A stretch of DNA of 5,515 bases from Chitinivibrionales bacterium. Its GTDB lineage: Bacteria > Fibrobacterota > Chitinivibrionia > Chitinivibrionales > WJMI01. A program made the translations under genes and the position numbers. The notes below the pieces were generated by a model. It ran no database searches. It had not been told where the DNA came from and saw nothing but the letters and a program-made list of their open reading frames with translations. Shown here one piece after another: positions 1 through 4,293 of the stretch (its first letter is position 1; every line of letters begins with the position of its first letter). The stretch is taken from contig WJJU01000498.1 of NCBI GenBank assembly GCA_014729595.1, positions 1-5,515 on the forward strand, in the 5' to 3' direction.

Positions 1-21
1 CGGGCCGCGTCTCTTCCGCCA

Positions 22-321
22 TCACAATCTCGACTCTCTCGGGGTACTTTTCTCGCGCGAGTGCCTCTGATTTTGGCACATGATGATCCGAAAACAGTTG
101 CTAAGCATTATAACACGAAGAAGCGAGCCGCTGCAATCGGTTTCTGTTCCTTGGGACCGATCTTCGGGGTTTCGAGTTATCTTTGCGTTCTCCGTCACGC
201 CGCCGTCGGCTCCGACGTATATCAGTATTGCCTTTTGCACGGCTATGATGTTGCGGCCGCTCGCATCGCCGCCGGTATACAGCAATATACTAGCCGTCAT
301 CACGAAAACGGAATTTCTCAT
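22..321 (-). CDS. Doubtful small hypothetical protein (99 residues)
   Basis: This is a minus-strand frame starting at an ATG (319-321) and ending in TGA (22-24). The product is not recognised. Its first 20 or so residues (MRNSVFVMTASILLYTGG...) are mildly hydrophobic and could be a poor signal peptide or short membrane segment. The C-terminal third is basic and polar with no domain. Against it: there is no Shine-Dalgarno sequence before the start, and other frames are open over the same bases. In its favour: the stop overlaps an ATG on the same strand (TGATG, the next start at 20-22), which would begin a second gene reading M-A-E-E-T-R-P before the window ends. That overlap is typical of translational coupling. 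If real, it would diverge from the TPR gene with about 300 bases between them. Confidence 0.2.
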   Translation of the reverse strand: MRNSVFVMTASILLYTGGDASGRNIIAVQKAILIYVGADGGVTENAKITRNPEDRSQGTETDCSGSLLRVIMLSNCFRIIMCQNQRHSREKSTPRESRL

Positions 322-514
322 ATTTCGAACGGCGTTTGCTTCGCGTACCCACTACGTTGCGCTCATAATTCGACTTATCGGCGGCAAGGTATCAATGCCT
401 TTGTTTCTGCGCGGTCGGCGGCTTTTAGTATTTTAACGGATTGATGAATAAGCGGATTTTTATCCCCCGGGCGGAATGTACGCCAAGTGGCATGAACGCC
501 GTTAGGGTGTGGAA

Positions 515-543
515 GGCTCCCTCCGCATGATGCGCAGAGAGCC
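515..543 (+). other. Strong hairpin upstream of the TPR gene
   Basis: Two 13-base arms (515-527 and 531-543) flank a TGA loop. They pair at 11 of 13 positions, with a C-A and a C-C mismatch. The outer GGCTC/GAGCC and inner CGCA/TGCG blocks are perfect. No T tract follows, so it does not look like a standard rho-independent terminator. It lies about 80 bases before the TTG start of the TPR gene, so it may be part of that gene's 5' leader or simply intergenic structure. Confidence 0.5.
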
Positions 544-610
544 GGGCTATGTGCCAAAGCCGCTTCCAATATACTTAGCTCGGAACAATGCGAGGATCGT
601 TATACCCGAA

Positions 611-616
611 GGAGGA
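611..616 (+). promoter_or_regulatory. Ribosome binding site fixing a TTG start
   Basis: GGAGGA at 611-616 sits five bases before the TTG at 622, an ideal spacing. No in-frame ATG exists until about residue 75, well inside the protein and beyond the membrane helix. This site therefore decides in favour of the TTG start. Confidence 0.85.
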
Positions 617-621
617 AATCT

Positions 622-1305
622 TTGGAAATCAAACGTAGCAAAAAAAAGCAAGAGAAAAAGCAAGAGCAGGGCGCTGATCCGGTTCTTGAAGGAATAATCA
701 AAGCCAAAGAATATGCGACCGAGAACAGCAACCGGCTTATCGCCGTCGTGGCGGTCGTAGTGCTGGTGATCGGCGGTATTTATGGATATAGCCACATCAA
801 GAAGCAAAATTTGCGCGCGGCTCAAGAGGCGTTCGGGTCGGCGATGATTCACTACAATGCTCAGGACACCGCCAAGGCAATCGATGCGCTGGCGCTTGTG
901 GCCGAGAATCATTCCGGTTCTCCACAGGCGGGATACGCGGCCTATCTGTTGGGGGATATGCACCTGGCTGACGCGAAATACGACCAGGCGATTACGTGGC
1001 TTGAAGTCGCTACAAAGCGGGAGAATGCCGGCCTTGTATCCGGTGAGGCCCTTGAACTGCTGGCGGTGGCCCACGAGGCGAAGGGTGATGTAAAAAAAGC
1101 GGAGCAATACTATCGGCGCGCACTGGAAGATAGGAGTATTTCGTATCGTTATCCCGCGATTCGCTGGAAACTGGCACTTCTTCTCTTCCGCAACGGCATA
1201 CCCGATGAGGCAAAACAGTACTGTGAACAATTGGTTCAAGACACGACGGCGGGGGAGTACCGGCAAAAAGCGGAAAATCTTCTTGCCGAGAATCAGTTGC
1301 TGTAA
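622..1305 (+). CDS. Membrane-anchored TPR protein, YfgM/TPR_21-like
   Basis: A 227-residue protein with a very basic N-terminal tail (residues 1-16, rich in Lys, Gln and Glu). A clear hydrophobic helix follows at about 39-57 (LIAVVAVVVLVIGGIYGY), then helical repeats to the end. TPR-type signatures are visible around 66-95, 103-130 (YAAYLLGDMHLADAKYDQAI), 140-168 (ALELLAVAHEAKGDVKKAEQ) and 181-205. The basic tail followed by a single helix predicts N-in topology with the TPRs outside the cytoplasmic membrane. This matches the layout of the YfgM/TPR_21 family, whose E. coli member associates with the Sec translocon and periplasmic chaperones. By that analogy it would be a scaffold for envelope protein complexes, with no enzymatic function expected. 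It uses a TTG start with a strong Shine-Dalgarno sequence. It is separated from the next gene by 510 bases including a promoter, so it is probably not in that operon. The family call is by architecture; the exact role is unknown. Confidence 0.85.
   Translation: MEIKRSKKKQEKKQEQGADPVLEGIIKAKEYATENSNRLIAVVAVVVLVIGGIYGYSHIKKQNLRAAQEAFGSAMIHYNAQDTAKAIDALALVAENHSGSPQAGYAAYLLGDMHLADAKYDQAITWLEVATKRENAGLVSGEALELLAVAHEAKGDVKKAEQYYRRALEDRSISYRYPAIRWKLALLLFRNGIPDEAKQYCEQLVQDTTAGEYRQKAENLLAENQLL
643..666 (+). repeat. Two perfect 12-base tandem copies in the TPR gene
   Basis: The unit AAAAAGCAAGAG occurs twice without a gap (643-654 and 655-666), encoding KKQE-KKQE at residues 8-15 of the TPR protein. 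It follows a run of eight A (640-647). Gain or loss of one unit would keep the frame and change only the basic tail. Slippage in the A run would disrupt it. Confidence 0.85.
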
Positions 1306-1345
1306 CGTTGACCGTTTTCTTTCCGTAGGGGCGTAAACAGACGTG

Positions 1346-1378
1346 CACGGGTAACCATTCGTTCCGATATGGCCCGTG
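1346..1378. repeat. Inverted repeat upstream of the 1406-1434 promoter
   Basis: CACGGG (1346-1351) pairs with CCCGTG (1373-1378), and CCAT (1355-1358) pairs with ATGG (1369-1372), leaving a TAA bulge on the left arm and a 10-base loop. It lies about 40 bases after the TPR stop and 28 bases before the -35 box. It could act as a transcript-end hairpin for the TPR gene, although no T tract follows, or as a binding site for a regulator of the downstream promoter. A 7-base direct repeat, ACGTGCA, flanks it at 1341-1347 and 1389-1395. Confidence 0.45.
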
Positions 1379-1405
1379 AAATGTCGATACGTGCAATCCG
1401 GGGGG

Positions 1406-1434
1406 TTGCCAAACCAACCGGAATTGTGTACAAT
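1406..1434 (+). promoter_or_regulatory. Sigma-70-type promoter
   Basis: TTGCCA (1406-1411), a 17-base spacer, and TACAAT (1429-1434) match the bacterial housekeeping consensus at 4 of 6 and 5 of 6 positions with ideal spacing. Transcription would start near 1441 on the plus strand. It is the best promoter I see in the window and points at the receiver/ParA unit, whose first start codon lies about 375 bases further on. The transcript would therefore have a long leader, or a separate small RNA would precede the genes. Confidence 0.65.
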
Positions 1435-1440
1435 TAGAGA

Positions 1441-1797
1441 TACGGCGCGCGCGAACGGAACCATTGTATTCCAAGGACTGATGAAGCCTCTGGTTTGGGC
1501 ACGAGAAGCACCAAAGTGATAACCGCGAAGTTATGCCGCCGGTGAGGTAACTATCAAAATGCCGTCGTCTGATCGGAGGCGGGCAATGCGGCGACGAAAA
1601 TGTCGAAACATCCCATTGAAATCATGCTTTTCGTAGAGACCCTTTTCGCCTGAATCCGAGGCTACATCTCCGTTCGGGCGAAACGGATGCTCTGAGCGAT
1701 GTGATCGTCTATACCTCCACGCCGGTACGGCAAGGGGTTAATTCCTTTGCGGCGGCCGGATCGAAGCCGTAAGGGGTTCGCGTACGTAGGAGCAAGC
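1441..1797 (+). other. Long leader or candidate structured ncRNA
   Basis: These roughly 360 bases between the promoter and the receiver gene contain no plus-strand frame worth calling. Several stems can form. ATAAC/GTTAT (about 1520-1533) encloses a GCGA tetraloop-like loop. CGTCGTC (1563-1569) pairs with GGCGACG (1590-1596), seven pairs including one G-U. CGAC/GTCG lies at about 1593-1605. A compact three-way junction spans 1664-1702. GCAAGGGG (1730-1737) pairs with TCCTTTGC (1743-1750), eight pairs including two G-U. I compared it by eye with tmRNA, RNase P RNA, 6S, SRP RNA and common riboswitch motifs and recognised none. It may be an untranslated leader that controls the downstream genes, an independent RNA, or plain intergenic sequence. 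Stems of this size also occur by chance, so the structural claim is moderate at best. Confidence 0.4.
1664..1702 (+). other. Possible three-way RNA junction
   Basis: ACATC (1664-1668) pairs with GATGT (1698-1702) and closes around two hairpins. The first is TCCGTT/AACGGA (1669-1674 and 1682-1687) with a 7-base loop. The second is a small GCT/AGC hairpin (1689-1691 and 1695-1697). Only one base (1688) is left unpaired at the junction. The economy of this fold makes it the most RNA-like part of the leader. Confidence 0.4.
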
Positions 1798-1803
1798 AAG
1801 GAG
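1798..1803 (+). promoter_or_regulatory. Ribosome binding site of the receiver gene
   Basis: AAGGAG lies 12 bases before the ATG at 1816, slightly long. An in-frame GTG at 1807 would be too close (three bases) and would add only M-C-E before the natural first beta strand. The open frame extends back to 1747, but the added residues do not fit the receiver fold. ATG 1816 is the best start. Confidence 0.6.
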
Positions 1804-1815
1804 AGAGTGTGTGAG

Positions 1816-2160
1816 ATGAAAGTAGTGGTACTCGACCAAGTGGTGGAACGGCATCGTCCGCTCATGACGATTTTGGCGGAAAAGCGGCACACGCACGTTT
1901 TTTGTGCCCAAACGGCGAAATTTATGGAAGAGGTGGATTTCGGGGCTCCCGACAGAGTGCTCATGGATGTGCCGAGTTGGCGGCATGGAGCGCATATCTA
2001 TAAATATTTCGAACTCGGTCGCAAGCTTGAGGAAATCCCGATCGTATTCTACAATGCCCCGGTAGGCTTTGTCTCAATTCGGGGGCGAAGGCGGCACGAG
2101 CTGGATCGTGTTTTGCCCGAGAATTCGGGAATGGAACTGTTGGCCGAGGCGATTGATTGA
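1816..2160 (+). CDS. Stand-alone degenerate receiver (REC) domain protein
   Basis: A 114-residue single-domain protein with the outline of a response-regulator receiver. Strand one is MKVVVLD (1-7). A helix-like segment covers about 10-23. The phosphoacceptor-type strand DRVLMDV has Asp51 in the expected place. Strand four is PIVFYNA (75-81), and a terminal helix covers about 104-113. Key residues are altered. The usual acidic pair is Asp7-Gln8, the Thr/Ser of strand four is Asn80, and the conserved Lys before the last helix is missing (VLPEN at 99-103). It is therefore probably a pseudo-receiver, perhaps not phosphorylated in the standard way and acting by protein contact. It has no output domain and lies 33 bases upstream of the ParA-type gene, so the two are probably cotranscribed. 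CpaE/TadZ proteins carry an atypical receiver fused to a ParA/MinD-type ATPase; this pair looks like a split version. The fold assignment is by pattern and length, not proven by a search. Confidence 0.65.
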   Translation: MKVVVLDQVVERHRPLMTILAEKRHTHVFCAQTAKFMEEVDFGAPDRVLMDVPSWRHGAHIYKYFELGRKLEEIPIVFYNAPVGFVSIRGRRRHELDRVLPENSGMELLAEAID

Positions 2161-2193
2161 CACAAGTGTAAGCGTGTATAGGGCAAGGCAATT

Positions 2194-4035
2194 GTGAAGC
2201 CCAAATCGACCAAGACCCTGATATTTACCGATACTGATAACGGCGGTATAATTCACGTTGCCAATATCAAAGGCGGGGTGGGGAAATCGACCGTTGCGAC
2301 CAATCTGGCATGTAATCTTTCGCGCCGCGGACCGACGCTGATTGTCGACATCGACGTTCAGGGAAGCGCATCGCATGCTTTCGGCATGGATCCGGCTGAT
2401 GCGGAATCATCAGCGTGGGACCTGTTCGCACGGCGTTTTGCGCCGGTGACCGATGAAGAGGGGGCGAAAAACCCCGTTCTCCGGTGGATGCGTAGGTTTG
2501 TGCGCAAAAGCGAAGAGCAATTACTGCCGTGGGTGGTAGGCCGCGGTGACGTCACTTCGATCGCCGCGCGTGTTCGCCCCTGCTTGGATCTCATCCCGGC
2601 GGGGAGTGGGCTCTACAAGCATGTCTCCCCATTCCATCTTCGGAATTTGCTTTACAATATCGCTCTGTGTCGCAGCTATTACAAATACATCATTGTCGAT
2701 ACCCCTTCGGTGTGGAACGCTACGACCCGCTCACTTTATCTTCATGCCGACCTTAATCTTATACCCGTCACGCTTAACGCTCTTTCCACGCGAAGTCTGC
2801 GGGATTATCTGATAAATGTTCGTCAGTTGGCCGATCGTCATGCCGATGTTCGGATACGCATTGTTAAAAATGAGGTGTATGGACGCGCTGAGTCGAAAAT
2901 CAAAGGCAAAACGCGGACTATGCACGAAAATCGTCGGTTTCTTGAAGGCTTATGTGAACAGGTTGTAATTCGTAATGAATCCGGCGTTTCGATGTTGCCT
3001 CAATCGATTATTTTTGACCTCGAAATTCCCGAGTCGGCGACGGTCCGGGACGCCCAGGATGAGGGTAAGGCGGTACGGGAATTTAAGCAATACTCTTCGG
3101 CGGCCCGAGCATTCGAAAAGCTGGCGCAAATGGTGCAATATGTGCTCAACAATCCCCTGGACGGCGCGAGTGGATTACAAGGGGATCGGCTCCTCGGCTA
3201 CTTGACCGCGGCGGGAAAGTGCGCCGCGGCGGCCGTTCTGGTTTGGCTTTTGGCCGGTAATTCGGCCGTCTCTGACTTCGCGGCTCCCAGACCAATCGCA
3301 CCCCAACAGTTGGTTGAGTCGCCCAAGCAAGTCATAACCCATACTTTTTCTAAAGGTGAATCGCTGCACCGAGTCGCCAAATACGCTATATGTCGATTCA
3401 GAGCGATAGTGCCAAGTATGAAGCAAGTGGACTTATACGCGCGTGAAATGGTGGCCATACATAATCGAACGCGACTTGAAGGGGAAACGAAGATCGGTAA
3501 CTACAATGCCGTCGAGCCCGGCGTAAAAATGGATTTTTATCCGCCGCACGACATCGCCAATCCCCGGCAGCGTGAGCTGGCTCCGGCTTACCATTTTTTC
3601 ACTTCTCTGGTGAAGGATCCCTTCGCTTACGTTACCGGCGATTGGTGTGAACGAGGAAGCGGTGGGGGGGATCCTCATTATGGTATCGATGTGGCCGCCG
3701 TGTTGGGAACCGAAGTCGTCTCGCCGATAAGCGGCACCGCGGTTCTTCAAAACGGCGGCGGTGCCGGACGCATGGTCGGAGTGGTGAACGACGGCGCCAT
3801 TCTGTTTTTTGCCCACATGGACAAGCGCTACTTTAAAACCGGCGAAAAAGTGGAAGCCGGAAGCGCCGTGGGAACAATCGGTATGACAGGCCGCACAAGC
3901 GGACCCCATGTCCATATCGGCTACGGTTTGGTGACACCGGGAAGGAGCGGGATGCGTATTGGCCGACGCCGATATAAGGTCACTGATCCCAAGCTCTTTT
4001 TCTACCGCGAGCAATACCTTCAGGAAATGGAATAA
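2194..4035 (+). CDS. ParA/MinD-type ATPase fused through a membrane helix to LysM-like and M23 peptidase domains
   Basis: A single uninterrupted 613-residue frame. Residues 19-320 form a full ParA-family ATPase. It has the deviant Walker A KGGVGKST (26-33, signature Lys26 and Lys31), an A' motif VDIDVQG (51-57), Walker B YIIVDTP (165-171, Asp169), and the ParA C-terminal pattern IPESATVRDAQDEGKAV (278-294) followed by a helix ending near 320. Residues 337-359 form a hydrophobic segment long enough to cross the membrane. Residues 381-450 resemble LysM (HTFSKGESLHRVAKYA, later AIHNRTR and VEPGVKMDFYPP) with an internal insertion. Residues 475-603 are an M23/LytM metallopeptidase domain. His495 and Asp499 (HYGID) plus His574 are the predicted zinc ligands, with His541 (FFAHMDK) and His572 (PHVHIGYG) catalytic. 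All are present, so it should be an active peptidoglycan endopeptidase. Predicted topology is ATPase inside and hydrolase outside. The GTG start at 2194 has AAGG five bases upstream; an in-frame stop at 2179 excludes earlier starts, and no Met occurs before residue 65. The individual domain calls are strong. A role in placing wall hydrolysis is inference. Confidence 0.9.
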   Translation: MKPKSTKTLIFTDTDNGGIIHVANIKGGVGKSTVATNLACNLSRRGPTLIVDIDVQGSASHAFGMDPADAESSAWDLFARRFAPVTDEEGAKNPVLRWMRRFVRKSEEQLLPWVVGRGDVTSIAARVRPCLDLIPAGSGLYKHVSPFHLRNLLYNIALCRSYYKYIIVDTPSVWNATTRSLYLHADLNLIPVTLNALSTRSLRDYLINVRQLADRHADVRIRIVKNEVYGRAESKIKGKTRTMHENRRFLEGLCEQVVIRNESGVSMLPQSIIFDLEIPESATVRDAQDEGKAVREFKQYSSAARAFEKLAQMVQYVLNNPLDGASGLQGDRLLGYLTAAGKCAAAAVLVWLLAGNSAVSDFAAPRPIAPQQLVESPKQVITHTFSKGESLHRVAKYAICRFRAIVPSMKQVDLYAREMVAIHNRTRLEGETKIGNYNAVEPGVKMDFYPPHDIANPRQRELAPAYHFFTSLVKDPFAYVTGDWCERGSGGGDPHYGIDVAAVLGTEVVSPISGTAVLQNGGGAGRMVGVVNDGAILFFAHMDKRYFKTGEKVEAGSAVGTIGMTGRTSGPHVHIGYGLVTPGRSGMRIGRRRYKVTDPKLFFYREQYLQEME

Positions 4036-4053
4036 TCACCCACGAATTTCCCG

Positions 4054-4073
4054 CAAGGGGGACCTCCGCCTTG
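4054..4073. other. Small hairpin just after the ParA-M23 stop
   Basis: CAAGG (4054-4058) pairs with CCTTG (4069-4073), with two or three further inner G-C/A-T pairs after a G-G mismatch. It begins 18 bases after the stop codon. The following bases (TTGG repeats) are only weakly T-rich, so it is at best a poor terminator. Confidence 0.3.
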
Positions 4074-4089
4074 TTGGTTGAAGCCCGCG

Positions 4090-4133
4090 AATCGGCGGTT
4101 TTCGTCATCCATTCCAAATATGACGAACCGATT
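4090..4133. other. Large hairpin between convergent genes
   Basis: TTCGTCAT (4101-4108) pairs perfectly with ATGACGAA (4120-4127) around an 11-base loop. The stem can continue as CGG (4096-4098) with CCG (4128-4130) after a TT bulge. Alternatively it continues as AATCGG (4090-4095) with CCGATT (4128-4133) after a five-base bulge. No T tract follows on either strand. A smaller hairpin, ATACC (4143-4147) with GGTAT (4154-4158) and a 6-base loop, comes right after it. The cluster suggests structured 3' ends of the two converging transcripts. Confidence 0.5.
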
Positions 4134-4171
4134 GCCGAATCGATACCTTGAGCGGTATTTCGGTCTCCTCG

Positions 4172-4200
4172 CCGGTCACCGCGTGAGCCTCGGTGACCGG
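4172..4200. terminator. Possible terminator or 3'-end hairpin
   Basis: A perfect 10-base inverted repeat, CCGGTCACCG (4172-4181) and CGGTGACCGG (4191-4200), surrounds a 9-base loop. CTC/GAG pairs can be added outside after one bulged G. It is GC-rich and lies between convergent genes, as bidirectional terminators do. A T5 run (4226-4230) comes about 25 bases after it on the plus strand, too far for a classical rho-independent terminator, and none follows on the minus strand. It may protect or define 3' ends rather than terminate alone. Confidence 0.45.
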
Positions 4201-4293
4201 GAGAGTCAACGAATACTATTTAGACTTTTTGCCGAGGTTTACTGTTGGTGCACTTTGTGAAAAATGCCTGATCCTGCTATTTTGAGGAAGGTG

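Larger units (their letters stand above)
1..610. other. Region without a confidently identifiable gene
   Basis: No reading frame here gives a protein I recognise. Two overlapping plus-strand frames (about 61-444 and 80-436) and one minus-strand frame (22-321) are open over the same bases, and at most one can be real. None has a good Shine-Dalgarno sequence or a recognisable domain. The right part (about 322-610) is the spacer upstream of the TPR gene and contains a strong hairpin at 515-543. A TATACT hexamer lies at 570-575, but nothing like a -35 box sits 16-19 bases before it. I saw no tRNA, known riboswitch or insertion sequence end. A perfect 10-base palindrome, CTCGCGCGAG, lies at 52-61. 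Confidence 0.6.

Noticed and set aside
61..444. Plus-strand 127-codon frame near the left edge
   Set aside because: It would start at GTG without a Shine-Dalgarno sequence, its composition (Cys, His and Tyr-rich) is unlike a real protein, and other frames are open over the same bases.
570..575. TATACT as a -10 box for the TPR gene
   Set aside because: No hexamer resembling TTGACA lies 16-19 bases upstream and there is no extended -10 TG, so I do not call a promoter.
547..1464. Long minus-strand open frame (305 codons) opposite the TPR gene
   Set aside because: It covers the whole TPR gene, which has a good ribosome binding site, membrane helix and TPR pattern. The minus product is Arg/Leu/Phe-rich with no recognisable domain, as expected of an antisense shadow.
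1478..1484. CTGATGA, the first conserved box of a hammerhead ribozyme
   Set aside because: The weak stem that follows (GCCT/GGGC) is not followed by the required GAAA box, and no matching cleavage-site stem is evident. A seven-base match alone is expected by chance.
1747..1815. Upstream extension of the receiver gene
   Set aside because: The added residues are Arg-rich and do not fit the fold. The receiver begins naturally at MKVVVLD (1816), which has its own upstream AAGGAG.
3433..4014. Minus-strand 193-codon frame within the M23 domain
   Set aside because: It lies opposite a domain with all catalytic residues intact. The product is rich in His, Ala and Ser without a domain, so it is a shadow.
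4078..4260. Plus-strand 60-codon frame between the ParA-M23 gene and recN
   Set aside because: It starts at a TTG without a ribosome binding site, and its bases are occupied by the hairpin cluster at 4090-4200. The product has no recognisable feature.
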